A stretch of 64,000 nt of DNA from positions 1 through 64,000 of the IMG/VR virus record IMGVR_UViG_3300038410_000026. The stretch is one strand, 5' to 3'. Shown in pieces: positions 17,334-24,954 of this stretch (its first letter is position 1; every line of letters begins with the position of its first letter). Origin of the DNA: a virus. A program made the translations under genes and the position numbers. A model generated the notes under the pieces. That model was not told the DNA's origin. It ran no database searches and was given only the letters and a program-made list of their open reading frames with translations.

Positions 17334-17873
17334 CTATTGCACGGTTTCGGTCTTCTTGCGGCGGCGAGGTTTGGGCTTCGGCAAGCCGATGCCCTTCACC
17401 GCCGCAAATTTACTGAGAACGATTTGCTTTTCTGGGCTTTCCGCGAGCGAATCTAGGGCCACTTCCAACTCAATCATGGCCATATCCTTCCCGTCGATGT
17501 TCATCTCCCGCTCAAGCTCCTCTGCCGCTTTTTGATCAGCGGCTTCGGATTTGACAAGCTCATTGTGAAAGTGGAACATCGCTCCGATGATCGCGCACAC
17601 GGCTGAAATTGAGTTATACTCTGCTCCCATTTGAGCCACTCCCTGCACGATCCTCTGGGCGACTCCGCAATGGTTGATCACGTCGATCACTTCGGCTCCA
17701 AAAGTGCCGTCCTCGCACCCCATCAGCTTGTTGAATTCTTCCTCGAATTCTTCGATGGTAGGACTTTCATCGGGGTTTTCCTTTTTCTTCAGGATGAAAT
17801 CTCTAACTTCGACAATCCTTTCACCGAATAAGTGAAAGATATCGTGGACATTCTGTTTGGTAAGGCTTTCCAT
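17334..17873 (-). CDS. Hypothetical helical protein
   Basis: 179 residues, largely helical and acidic, with a hydrophobic stretch ISAVCAIIGAMFHF (about 98-111) and a basic tail KPKPRRRKKTETVQ. It resembles the next gene upstream in the position of its hydrophobic helix and may be a diverged copy. Start has AAAGGAGCAACACA-ATG. Role unknown. Confidence 0.65.
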   Translation of the reverse strand: MESLTKQNVHDIFHLFGERIVEVRDFILKKKENPDESPTIEEFEEEFNKLMGCEDGTFGAEVIDVINHCGVAQRIVQGVAQMGAEYNSISAVCAIIGAMFHFHNELVKSEAADQKAAEELEREMNIDGKDMAMIELEVALDSLAESPEKQIVLSKFAAVKGIGLPKPKPRRRKKTETVQ

Positions 17874-17885
17874 TGTGTTGCTCCT

Positions 17886-18179
17886 TTAGTTAATTAGGGT
17901 TTCACCTAGCGAATCGTTCGCTGCGCTTACGGCGGAACGCTGCTCCGCCTCGATACGGTTAGCTACCCGAAAGCAGATAGCGCATAGGAAGCTGGCTGTA
18001 CGGATGAGGCTACGCGAGTGGAGCAGGATCTCGCCTAAGATCTTCCCAATCACGTAACCCTTCTCAGAATGTTCGATGGCGGACAGAAGTTCGAAGAAAT
18101 CATCCGGGGGAACAGGGTTTTCGTGGCACTCTTTTCCTTGTAGCTCAAGCGCTCTTTCTACATTGTCTTTCGTTATCAT
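17886..18179 (-). CDS. Hypothetical protein
   Basis: 97 residues from the ATG at 18179, selected because the identical site AAAGGAGCAACACA-ATG is used by the neighbouring gene at 17873. A hydrophobic helix (SLIRTASFLCAICFRV) lies in the second half. Probably a paralog of 17334-17873. Confidence 0.6.
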   Translation of the reverse strand: MITKDNVERALELQGKECHENPVPPDDFFELLSAIEHSEKGYVIGKILGEILLHSRSLIRTASFLCAICFRVANRIEAEQRSAVSAANDSLGETLIN

Positions 18180-18207
18180 TGTGTTGCTCCTTTCCTTGTT
18201 TGTTTTG

Positions 18208-18624
18208 TTATACATACGGCATGTAGGTATCGACCATGGCCGCTCGCCTCGCCCACGTTACAGCGCCTTCATTCCGCAGATCAGTTGACGTTTCCCCATA
18301 TTGGCGCAACGCTTCCCGCAACGCCCGCATGAAATTCTGCTGGAGCGTCCGGTGCTGCGACAGCATGGCCCGCAGGAAGGCTTCCGTAACTTCCTTCGAG
18401 GACTCAGCGCTGATATCGTTCGTGTGCTCGATGAGCGCACGGATCTGTTCAACTAGCTGCTCGATCCGATCCATGCGGCGATTGTACTTTTCTGAGCACG
18501 GGTTCTTGTCGTCGTCCACATGGACGTATTCCCTGTCGCGGGACCGCATCACCGGAACATAGTTTTCCTCTGCCGTGATCGGCCTGCCGCAGCCTGCGCA
18601 AACCATTTCAGTTTCAGTGTCCAT
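18208..18624 (-). CDS. Zinc-finger-bearing helical protein
   Basis: 138 residues. The first 45 residues have CAGC, then H and C in VHVDDDKNPC, a plausible single zinc knuckle; the rest is a long helix-rich region with many Arg and Gln. It overlaps the HigA-like gene by 11 nt. Function unknown. Confidence 0.65.
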   Translation of the reverse strand: MDTETEMVCAGCGRPITAEENYVPVMRSRDREYVHVDDDKNPCSEKYNRRMDRIEQLVEQIRALIEHTNDISAESSKEVTEAFLRAMLSQHRTLQQNFMRALREALRQYGETSTDLRNEGAVTWARRAAMVDTYMPYV

Positions 18625-19018
18625 GTTTCTCCTTCAGTTTATTCAGTTCTAATTCCGCATCGAGGCGGAGCTTTCGTTCTAGTTCGAGTTGTTTCCAGAG
18701 CAATCCCGCGTAGGGATATTTCTTGACAGCTTCATTATGGGCCAGTTTCTGATCCGACTGGAATATGGTAGCTCCGGTTTTGTGGAACTCCCACCATTCC
18801 GCTCCATCTACGAAGGCGTGGACGCAGGCATCCTTCGCCAGAGCAAGTTCTTCGCTCATCTGTTTCGATGTGATCCCGTGGGCTTCCGCGATGTCTCTCA
18901 GCGAGGCAAGAAAGGTTTCTGGATCATCTGCTCCAGCCATTAAGTAGTGGGCTGATTCTTGTGGATCTTTTAGGCTCTCCAATAGCCCTTCCCTGTATGG
19001 TCGTGATCGTTTTGGCAT
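18614..19018 (-). CDS. HigA-like (addiction-module antidote type) DNA-binding protein
   Basis: 134 residues from the ATG at 19018 (GCAGGAGTGAGT-ATG). Residues 8-62 match the addiction-module antidote family of HigA type: LKDPQESAHYLMAGADDPETF followed by LASLRDIAEAHGITSKQMSEEL. No HigB-like toxin is adjacent, so it is an orphan that could act as a regulator or neutralise a host toxin. The C-terminal half is an extra helical extension ending in a charged coiled-coil. Confidence 0.7.
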   Translation of the reverse strand: MPKRSRPYREGLLESLKDPQESAHYLMAGADDPETFLASLRDIAEAHGITSKQMSEELALAKDACVHAFVDGAEWWEFHKTGATIFQSDQKLAHNEAVKKYPYAGLLWKQLELERKLRLDAELELNKLKEKHGH

Positions 19019-19085
19019 ACTCACTCCTGCTCTATTGTGTTTTTCCCTCAATCATGACCTTCTTGGTTCTCTTCGATAAATGGCA

Positions 19086-19340
19086 TTAGAGTTTCACCAC
19101 GAATCCATTACGAACCACCGCTGCCGATGTGCTTCCGTCGTAGGTAGTTATCTGTCCTACCCCAATAGAATCAGATGGCGTCTTCCGAGCAAAGAACTTG
19201 CTTATGGCTTCGTATGCCTTGACAAGACTTACAAAACCACGGACTGATCCGTCTGCGAACATGACGAGAAACCCGGCTCCGCCCCGCTCCACTACGCACG
19301 TTCCAAGGTTCTTTACCTTCGGCTTCTGTGCTTGTTTCAT
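19086..19340 (-). CDS. Hypothetical protein
   Basis: 84 residues, beta-rich (GTCVVERGGAGFLVMFADGS), not recognised. It lies between the small membrane proteins and the HigA-like gene in the leftward block. Confidence 0.6.
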   Translation of the reverse strand: MKQAQKPKVKNLGTCVVERGGAGFLVMFADGSVRGFVSLVKAYEAISKFFARKTPSDSIGVGQITTYDGSTSAAVVRNGFVVKL

Positions 19341-19361
19341 GTCTCTACTTCATCCATGGCC

Positions 19362-19490
19362 TCACCTCGTAGCCCGCTCCAGTATCTCAACGATCTTGTT
19401 GTACCCTCCGTCCCCGATCCACTTTACCAGCCACATCAGGCCGAACGTATAGAGCGCGGCGATGATGACGGTTTTAGCGGTGTCGCTCAC
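19362..19490 (-). CDS. 42-residue membrane peptide
   Basis: GTG start read as VSDTAKTVIIAALYTFGLMW and ending LERATR. One hydrophobic segment (residues 7-21). The GTG overlaps the stop of the upstream small membrane protein by 4 nt (GTGA), which supports translation. A pair of small coupled membrane proteins in a phage could be a holin/antiholin or superinfection factor; this is inference. Confidence 0.55.
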   Translation of the reverse strand: MSDTAKTVIIAALYTFGLMWLVKWIGDGGYNKIVEILERATR

Positions 19491-19660
19491 CACGGTTCTC
19501 CCTTCGGTCTGATGGTCAGCATCAGGAACACCCCCATCAGGATGATCCCAAAGTACAAGTAGGCTGCTTCGACCGGGCTATGTAGCCTCATGAAATCCAC
19601 TCCCGCGAGGCAGAATGCCCCGATAAATAGGGAAATTATAGCCATTCCCTTGCTTGACAT
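19487..19660 (-). CDS. Small two-helix membrane protein
   Basis: 57 residues from the ATG at 19660 (AGGAGCAACACTGAT before it). Two hydrophobic segments: MAIISLFIGAFCLAGV and AYLYFGIILMGVFLMLTI, joined by a short polar loop. Length and topology are holin-like, but the lysin gene is far away. Translationally coupled to the 42-aa peptide. Confidence 0.6.
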   Translation of the reverse strand: MSSKGMAIISLFIGAFCLAGVDFMRLHSPVEAAYLYFGIILMGVFLMLTIRPKGEPW

Positions 19661-19661
19661 A

Positions 19662-20216
19662 TCAGTGTTGCTCCTCGAAATGCCGCCGCACCTTGGAGGG
19701 GGTGACGGGAAAGCCGAATTTATAGCCGCACACATCCCCGTGATGGGAAGTGTGAACGCAGGTGGGAACTCCCTTTTTCAGCCGGATCAGGGGCCGCAGG
19801 CTGGCATCTTCCGGCATTCCGTTGCCCCGGTCGAATTCTATGGGTCGCTCCGGCATAGCGGCGATGGTCCCGAGGTGAATGCTCGGTACTGTGCCGTGCT
19901 GCGAAAGCTCGTACCGGGATTCGTCCTTGCGGTGAAGCGCCGAAAGAACCGTCGTCGCCTGGAGATCTGTGAACCGTCCAGGATGAAGTTTCCCATCTGT
20001 CAACATTTTGACGGCGGAAACCTTCTCGTTCCGCGTGATGGGAATATCGGGCACCACCCGCACCTTGAAGTGTGGATAGCGGCCGTTGAGGATTTGGCGT
20101 TCAGTCTGGGCGTCAGCCCAGTTCATTCTGCGAGTATGGTTGATCCAGCCGTCTGTGGGCAGGAAGACCTGGACGGCATAAGTAGCGAGCGAGGCTCGCA
20201 AGTTTTTCTTCGCCAT
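19662..20216 (-). CDS. Hypothetical protein with C-terminal zinc-like site
   Basis: 184 residues, first gene after the promoter at 20270-20298. No overall family was recognised. Near the end CVHTSHHGDVCGYKF and the final HFEEQH could bind a metal. GAAAGGAGCAACG precedes the ATG. Confidence 0.65.
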   Translation of the reverse strand: MAKKNLRASLATYAVQVFLPTDGWINHTRRMNWADAQTERQILNGRYPHFKVRVVPDIPITRNEKVSAVKMLTDGKLHPGRFTDLQATTVLSALHRKDESRYELSQHGTVPSIHLGTIAAMPERPIEFDRGNGMPEDASLRPLIRLKKGVPTCVHTSHHGDVCGYKFGFPVTPSKVRRHFEEQH

Positions 20217-20269
20217 CGTTGCTCCTTTCGTTACGCTTTCGGATTCGATTGCGAAATCGATTTGAAATC

Positions 20270-20298
20270 AGTTTACCAAACGTTTTTTAGTTTGTCAA
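20270..20298 (-). promoter_or_regulatory. Sigma70-like leftward promoter
   Basis: Minus strand TTGACA, 17-bp spacer, TAAACT, with an A-rich upstream box GATTGAAAACAAACG nearly identical to that of the promoter at 13496. Predicted start about 45 nt before the gene at 20216. Confidence 0.75.
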
Positions 20299-20345
20299 CA
20301 TTTTTTTCTCGTTTGTTTTCAATCACTTGCGGGAGATTTTGCAAT

Positions 20346-20630
20346 CTAAACTTTCGCTTTTCTTTCAGTAGTATAGCCGTAAGTAGTGCGGTAGAAAGTT
20401 GCTAGAGTTATTGAAATCGAAAACGTTAGCGAAAACGTTAGCGAAAGCAATATAGTTCCCCTATACGTAGTATAGGGGAAGGTAGGGTATACTGGGGCAG
20501 GAAGTTTCGTGCTGGTTTTCTGGGTTTCGAGGGGCTTAAAGTGGTAATCTGTGTCCAGGTCTGGACATTCGGCATGGGTCGGAATGGGGGCTGAAATCCG
20601 GGTGAATCCAGCCCCAAGGAACGTATTCAT
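20346..20630 (-). CDS. Doubtful ORF, 94 codons
   Basis: An ATG overlapping the stop of the 43-aa membrane peptide (TGATG) opens a 94-codon frame. Composition is odd (Thr/Ser/Pro-rich) and the frame runs across a copy of the 16-bp palindrome and an 11-bp hairpin, which is more like regulatory DNA. Keep as a possibility only. Confidence 0.25.
   Translation of the reverse strand: MNTFLGAGFTRISAPIPTHAECPDLDTDYHFKPLETQKTSTKLPAPVYPTFPYTTYRGTILLSLTFSLTFSISITLATFYRTTYGYTTERKAKV
20420..20480. promoter_or_regulatory. Direct repeats and 11-bp hairpin
   Basis: Two tandem copies of GAAAACGTTAGC (about 20418-20441) are followed by a perfect inverted repeat, TTCCCCTATAC (20456-20466) and GTATAGGGGAA (20470-20480), with a 3-bp centre. 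It lies upstream of the promoter at 20270. It may be an operator cluster or an attenuator. Confidence 0.45.
20552..20567. promoter_or_regulatory. Palindrome copy TGTCCAGGTCTGGACA
   Basis: 15 of 16 bases match the palindrome of 2403; the single change sits at the centre, so both half-sites are intact. Confidence 0.55.
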
Positions 20631-20761
20631 CACAGTCCTCGGCGGATCTGAATATGGGCTATGAGGAGCGAAAGCAGACCCCATAGCGCTAGAGCGATGA
20701 GGGCTCCAATGGCGAGGAGCCCCAGGTCGGAGATGGGAAGCGGAAATGGATTTTGGGTCAT
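20630..20761 (-). CDS. 43-residue single-pass membrane protein
   Basis: ATG at 20761, 2-4 nt after the stop of the 163-aa gene. After MTQNPFPLPISDLG comes a strongly hydrophobic stretch of about 22 residues (LLAIGALIALALWGLLSLLI) and a basic end (QIRRGL), giving inside-positive single-pass topology. Too short to classify. Confidence 0.55.
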   Translation of the reverse strand: MTQNPFPLPISDLGLLAIGALIALALWGLLSLLIAHIQIRRGL

Positions 20762-20765
20762 GGCG

Positions 20766-21257
20766 CTAGATCTCTTTTGGCTGTTCACTGTGAGTTTCGG
20801 CTATGGCTTGTTTGGCAATAGCGCTGAGGGATTCGAGATGAGCGAGGAGGAGCTTGACGTCCTTCGGCCTGCCATGGAGCACATCGTTGATGGCGATTTC
20901 AAAGTGAACCACCGCCGTTTCGAAGGCTTCCGGCGTGGGGAGAGAAGAGGCTATGGTTTTGGGCGCTTGATCGACTTGGTTGTCGGGATGCTCCGCAAGC
21001 CATTCATTGAATTGGGAAAACACAGTGACCAAAAGCCCTTTGACGGCATTCTGGGGTCCTCCAAACTCAGATTTGTCGATTCCCATGAGAACTGTCCCTA
21101 GAATCAGTCGTTCAGTGTCGGGGCAGGTTCTGAAAACCTCGAACATTTCAGTTTCGATGGGGGTCATCTCAGTTCGTCCGGATTGAACGGCACGGCCAGC
21201 TTCCCGAATGATGCGTTGGGCCAACTCCCTAGCTTCGTTAGCCTTAAATTTCAACAT
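20766..21257 (-). CDS. Hypothetical helical protein
   Basis: 163 residues, not recognised. Helical N-terminus (NEARELAQRIIREAGRAV), Pro-rich middle (TIASSLPTPEAF), acidic helical end. Start preceded by AAAGGAGTAAACC. Lies in a run of small unknown genes between promoters 23.7 kb and 20.3 kb. Confidence 0.6.
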   Translation of the reverse strand: MLKFKANEARELAQRIIREAGRAVQSGRTEMTPIETEMFEVFRTCPDTERLILGTVLMGIDKSEFGGPQNAVKGLLVTVFSQFNEWLAEHPDNQVDQAPKTIASSLPTPEAFETAVVHFEIAINDVLHGRPKDVKLLLAHLESLSAIAKQAIAETHSEQPKEI

Positions 21258-21260
21258 GGT

Positions 21261-21518
21261 TTACTCCTTTGCTTTGATAGGTTTGGGCGGGGTTGTAATC
21301 TCGCGGAGAGCGGCTAAACCGCCCTCGGCGTAAAGTTTGCGAACATGGCGGGTGGCGGGATCTTGCTGCTCTGGAAATAGGCTGTCGAAGTGTTCCAGCC
21401 CGTCATCCCATCGGTAGACAGTGGGGCTACGGACAGCCTTGCGACGTTCGAGAAACGCTGTCCGCAGCATGATGAAAGTAGCGGCAATATAGGCTATTGC
21501 CCTTTCGGTTCCTGTCAT
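21261..21518 (-). CDS. Hypothetical protein
   Basis: 85 residues from the ATG at 21518, chosen for GAGG 6 nt before it; a GTG at 21542 overlapping the previous stop is the alternative. An N-terminal hydrophobic segment (AIAYIAATFIMLRTAFL) may be a membrane anchor; the rest is charged. Confidence 0.55.
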   Translation of the reverse strand: MTGTERAIAYIAATFIMLRTAFLERRKAVRSPTVYRWDDGLEHFDSLFPEQQDPATRHVRKLYAEGGLAALREITTPPKPIKAKE

Positions 21519-21538
21519 GTTATCCTCTTTAGTTTCAA

Positions 21539-21877
21539 TCACTTGTCATTGTAAATGACGCCTATTTCGCGGAGATGCCGTCTGTCGGAAGCGTTCCAGT
21601 TGACGGGAGATTCCGATTCACAGCGAAGGGCATAATCTACGGCTTCGGGGAAGGTCGTATCGTAGTAACAGGCGACCTCATAGTAGGTCCCAAAGTCGTG
21701 CGAATTGGAGCGGATACGGAGTTCCGCTCCATGCGGTTCCGGCCCTATCTCGCGCCGAATGGCAACGATGAACTGACGGCATTCAGCGCGGGCTTTCAGC
21801 GGGTCATAGTGTGGAGTGCCTGCCTGCTGGCATTGCTCTTCGGCTGGCACTGCCCCGATTTCAATGTAATCTTCCAT
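21539..21877 (-). CDS. Hypothetical protein
   Basis: 112 residues, not recognised. Contains paired Tyr-rich strands (GTYYEVACYYDTTFPEAV). Stop and next potential start overlap, so it belongs to the leftward operon. Confidence 0.6.
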   Translation of the reverse strand: MEDYIEIGAVPAEEQCQQAGTPHYDPLKARAECRQFIVAIRREIGPEPHGAELRIRSNSHDFGTYYEVACYYDTTFPEAVDYALRCESESPVNWNASDRRHLREIGVIYNDK

Positions 21878-21895
21878 AGCTGTATATCCTTCAAT

Positions 21896-22147
21896 CTATT
21901 GACTAGCAAGCGCTTCCCGGTGAAGTGCAACCTCATCGGGGGTTTCTGGACGGCAGTTTATGACCGTCCAGCAAACCATATTTCGCCAAACTTTGTGCCA
22001 TCCCGAAGCCGTGTTCGGGCGCACACGCCGCTCCTGCTCGCAGAGCAAAGCTGCTTCGGCGTCAGTAAAACTTTTGCCGTCTACGGTGTCTCCGTAGACG
22101 GCGGAGATTGAATTCCGAAGATCTTGCGCGGAGAGGGGATTAGCCAT
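21896..22147 (-). CDS. Hypothetical protein
   Basis: 83 residues. Predicted helical, with SGWHKVWRNMVCWTVINC in the second half. Overlaps the upstream gene by 8 nt. No family recognised. Confidence 0.6.
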   Translation of the reverse strand: MANPLSAQDLRNSISAVYGDTVDGKSFTDAEAALLCEQERRVRPNTASGWHKVWRNMVCWTVINCRPETPDEVALHREALASQ

Positions 22148-22721
22148 TGGGACCTTCGGGTTTATGAGGTTCCCGGATCGCGGCCAGCTTGGCCGCTCCG
22201 TAGAGGTTTTCTACGTTACCGTGGAGTACGGCAACGTAGAATTCGGAGTCCCGGTTGCAGACGATAGAATCGTCCTCGGCGTGCCGGAGTTGAATCCAGC
22301 ATTCTTCCATTCCCGCAAAGGCGAGGATGGCTTGCTCGGTGGTGTGGGCGGTGAAATAGCGGCGGATTTGGAATTCGGTCTCTAGGTCTTTGCTGTAGTA
22401 ATGGCGGATGGCGTAGAAGTTCCCTTTTGGGGGGAAGGCGATAGCGGAGTCGTAGGAGATGCAGACGTAGGACCCGTCTGCAAAGTGGACTGGCTCCGGA
22501 GTGACATACGACGGCTGAGGGCCGTCTGGCTGGATGAACGTCACGACGCCCCCCAGTGAGCGAGCGACGTGAATGGCTACCGCCATGAAGCGGGACGGTT
22601 CCGTCCCATATTCATAAGCGGTTGGATCGAAATCCCCTTGCTCCGTGCGGCAGAGTTCAGTTGCCGCAGCACAGCAGATTTCGGCTAACAATGGCTTATG
22701 GTAGGCCATAATGTGTGGCAT
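22140..22721 (-). CDS. Hypothetical protein
   Basis: 193 residues from the ATG at 22721 (AAAGGAGAAAAAAC before it). An alpha/beta protein without a recognised family; HHYYSKD-type and SDFYVA-type segments suggest alternating strands. Located between the Csx16-like gene and a run of small unknown genes, a typical place for anti-defence genes, but no such role can be read from the sequence. Confidence 0.6.
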   Translation of the reverse strand: MPHIMAYHKPLLAEICCAAATELCRTEQGDFDPTAYEYGTEPSRFMAVAIHVARSLGGVVTFIQPDGPQPSYVTPEPVHFADGSYVCISYDSAIAFPPKGNFYAIRHYYSKDLETEFQIRRYFTAHTTEQAILAFAGMEECWIQLRHAEDDSIVCNRDSEFYVAVLHGNVENLYGAAKLAAIREPHKPEGPNG

Positions 22722-22760
22722 GTTTTTTCTCCTTTCGGGCTGATAGCCCATGAAACAACA

Positions 22761-23165
22761 TCAAGATTTTGCGGCCTCTGTGCGGCCAGTACCGCCGCAG
22801 ATGCCGCAGAGGTGGTCACCGTTTTCGTAGTCAACAATGTACCCCTCCCCTTGACAAGAGGGGCAATTGGGGTCCTCGTCGAGCGACTCGACCCGATATC
22901 GGGCAAGGCGGGCTCCAGCCGCTTCCATCTCGGGGAGTCCGTACTCGGCCCCGCGTGGGGGCGGGCCGTCGAATTCAACGGCGATGACTTCTTCGGCCAA
23001 CGCCGCTAAGTGTAGCGGGATATTTCCCGCTACAATAGCCCCCATCACATCAATGGGGGCGGCGGACGCGATTACCTCGGCGTCCGCAAACTCCGGAGCA
23101 CGGTTCCGGATAAAAGCTATGGCAGCCGCGTGGCGGCTGACAATAACTCTTCTAGGGCTTTCCAT
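22761..23165 (-). CDS. Csx16-like protein with C-terminal CxxCxGxG zinc site
   Basis: 134 residues. Residues 4-94 follow the Csx16 (VVA1548) pattern: VIVSRHAAAI at the start, VAGNIPLHLAALAEEV in the middle, then PPPRGAEYG and EMEAAGARLARYRV. Csx16 is associated with type III CRISPR systems and has been proposed to belong to the ring nucleases that remove cyclic oligoadenylate; a phage copy could blunt that signal. The end carries CPSCQGEG and CGICGGTG, a DnaJ-type zinc pair not part of the basic family. It stands just downstream of the terminator at 23201, which ends the gene before it. Confidence 0.65.
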   Translation of the reverse strand: MESPRRVIVSRHAAAIAFIRNRAPEFADAEVIASAAPIDVMGAIVAGNIPLHLAALAEEVIAVEFDGPPPRGAEYGLPEMEAAGARLARYRVESLDEDPNCPSCQGEGYIVDYENGDHLCGICGGTGRTEAAKS

Positions 23166-23200
23166 GTAACCCTCCTTCTCCTTCTAGATCTGTGGACATG

Positions 23201-23234
23201 AAAAAAGCCGTGGAACCGTTAAGTCCCACGGCTT
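23201..23234 (-). terminator. Rho-independent terminator
   Basis: On the minus strand GCCGTGG (23232-23226 side) pairs with CCACGGC, followed directly by TTTTTT (23206-23201). It lies 14 nt after the stop of the gene at 23248 and would limit read-through into the Csx16-like operon. Confidence 0.8.
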
Positions 23235-23247
23235 CAGTAGGTTGCCG

Positions 23248-23727
23248 TTATACACCGCTCTTGAGGATCTCCGCTGCGAGACTGGTGAGATCCTTCTCGC
23301 TCCGTTGTGTGGGCATCTGCCCTCTGAGGTACAGCATGTACCCCATCTTGGCTGGATGGCCCTCTACGAGACCCTTGGCTACCATCGCCTTTTGCAAGGC
23401 CACTGGGTCGATGCCGAATTGATGCCTTATCATGGAGTTCAACCCGGATATCCTGGTATGAACCCCCCTCGACTTGCTGCCATTGGCAGCAGCCAGATAA
23501 GGGATGGCTTTCAGGACGAAAGCCTCGACTGGAGAGATGGCAGCTTTGGGAGCCACTTTGGCCGGTTTCGGGGCGGCTTTGGCCGCTTTGGGTTCTGCCA
23601 TGGGACCACCAAGCACGGTGATCCCGAAATACTCTGCGGTGTCTTTCAAGGAGCCCAGGTCTTTGTAGACGCTGAGCACTTGCTCACGGGGCATTCCCGT
23701 AGCTTTCACTAACTCTGCTAACGTCAT
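23248..23727 (-). CDS. Putative DNA-binding protein (first gene of the leftward block)
   Basis: 159 residues. N-terminal segment LAELVKATGMPREQVLSVYK looks like a small HTH; an Ala/Lys/Pro-rich linker (about 45-62, repeated AAPKPAKVAPK) leads to a second domain with HTH-like GIDPVALQKAMVAKGLVEG. Two DNA-binding-like modules joined by a basic linker suit a nucleoid- or regulator-type protein. It is transcribed alone, ending at the terminator at 23201. GGAG lies 8 nt before the ATG. Confidence 0.6.
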   Translation of the reverse strand: MTLAELVKATGMPREQVLSVYKDLGSLKDTAEYFGITVLGGPMAEPKAAKAAPKPAKVAPKAAISPVEAFVLKAIPYLAAANGSKSRGVHTRISGLNSMIRHQFGIDPVALQKAMVAKGLVEGHPAKMGYMLYLRGQMPTQRSEKDLTSLAAEILKSGV

Positions 23728-23739
23728 GGTTCAATCTCC

Positions 23740-24270
23740 TGCCGAATTTTTTCGGCCCCCCAAACTTCGCCGAAATGCAATCGATTGTCAAGCGTTTTCT
23801 CGTAACTTGTTGATTCTGAATGAGAAATAGTTCTGGATACTTGATTGCAAGATAGAACGCAATTTACAGTGAAACCGTAATGGCAATCTCAGTTACCGTG
23901 ACAGTAGAACGGAGGTTCCCGTTCCGATTGTTTATCGCGGCAAAAGTGGCCCAGGGGAGGGGCCTCGCAAGCGGCGGGCGCTTATAGAACTGTTTAGTTC
24001 CTCGCGCCCTCCATAAAAATCCATAAAAATCCATAAAAACATCAAACAACTTAAATCAACAAAAATTCAAAACAACTTAAAACTGCAAAATTGAAACATC
24101 CCATCAAACAACTTTCCAAATCTTTCCATCCAGATTTAGGATGCGCCTATGATCTTCGCTTTGTGCTGGGGAGGAGAGAGGAAAGAGGGAAGGGAAGGTA
24201 TGTATATAAGGATAAGGGAGCTATGGGAGGGAGGTCTGGCTCCCTGTGGTTATGCCTATGAAGGATTCCG
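23740..24270. other. AT-rich divergence zone, candidate replication origin
   Basis: About 530 bp with no convincing gene. It holds three tandem copies of ATCCATAAAA (about 24010-24039), an A-rich, T-poor stretch to about 24120 with several CAAACAACTT-like words, and a purine-only-like tract (about 24168-24233, GGAGAGAGGAAAGAGGGAAG). Leftward genes end their upstream side here and rightward genes begin about 1 kb to the right. Repeats plus easily melted DNA at a transcription divergence point are usual for phage origins; no known initiator box was recognised. Confidence 0.4.
23763..23791 (-). promoter_or_regulatory. Possible leftward promoter with weak -10
   Basis: Minus strand TTGACA (perfect -35), then at 17 bp GAAGTT, a poor -10. 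A GCCGAA-AAAA-TTCGGC inverted repeat lies between it and the ATG at 23727. It may need an activator. Confidence 0.35.
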
Positions 24271-24272
24271 CA

Positions 24273-24488
24273 CTAGAATTTTCTCCTGGTTTGCCTTCTC
24301 ACTGCCCGCACGGCGGTCATACGGCCACAGCGGGCGCACTCGACCGAGCGCCACTTGGCCGGGTAGACGGTCACCTGTATATATCCGCAAAAACAGCACT
24401 TATGCCGGGCCACCGCCCATCCACCGGCCATGTGATGTTCATGCCGCCTACTACCTTCTCCGTCAATGGGTGTGCCTCCACGTTGCAT
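24273..24488 (-). CDS. Small zinc-ribbon protein
   Basis: 71 residues. CCFCGY and ECARCGRM form two CxxC knuckles about 19 residues apart, so a zinc ribbon is likely; the C-terminus is Arg-rich (RAVRRQTRRKF). AAGG lies 6 nt before the ATG. It follows another Cys-rich gene in the same direction. Confidence 0.5.
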   Translation of the reverse strand: MQRGGTPIDGEGSRRHEHHMAGGWAVARHKCCFCGYIQVTVYPAKWRSVECARCGRMTAVRAVRRQTRRKF

Positions 24489-24546
24489 CGGCTACCTTGG
24501 TTTTCCCTTCCGGCCTCACCGCTTATCTCGACGATCATACCGATCT

Positions 24547-24954
24547 TCAGGGAATGGTTTCGCGGTCGAGGGAGGAATCCTTCTTCGATCTAGATCTTTC
24601 CTTGTACCCTAACCGAAGGACCCTTTCCCGGATGCTCTCGCAGGGGTCTGGTCCTATGTACCAAACAGGGACCCGGCCAGTCGTGGCAAATTCGGCAAAC
24701 TGCGCTTGGATCGTCTCCATACAGTCCGGGAAATAGCGATGACACCCATCGAAGGTGTCTTTACCCCCCAGGCTTCCACCGCAACGCTGGCAAAGGGCGG
24801 TCGATGATGGATCGCCGTGGACGATGTGTTTACCCTTCTTCATGGCTTCATCTCCTTGCGTTTCCAGGCACTGGCAATGCTCCGCGCAACAATAACAGCC
24901 CTCGCAGGTGATCTCGCGCTCACAGCCCGTCCGAACCCACGTTCCGCACCACAT
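24547..24954 (-). CDS. Cysteine-rich hypothetical protein
   Basis: 135 residues from the ATG at 24954, chosen for GGAGGT 5 nt before it; an internal ATG at 24843 with AAGGAG 8 nt before it could make a 98-residue form. The N-terminus has CEGCYCCAEHCQC and the middle CQRCGGSLGG, consistent with metal binding. Function unknown. Confidence 0.5.
   Translation of the reverse strand: MWCGTWVRTGCEREITCEGCYCCAEHCQCLETQGDEAMKKGKHIVHGDPSSTALCQRCGGSLGGKDTFDGCHRYFPDCMETIQAQFAEFATTGRVPVWYIGPDPCESIRERVLRLGYKERSRSKKDSSLDRETIP

Noticed and set aside
24149-24736. Rightward frame of 195 codons in the divergence zone
   Set aside because: Composition is unlike a protein, it runs over the purine tract and two Cys-rich leftward genes, and has no ribosome site.
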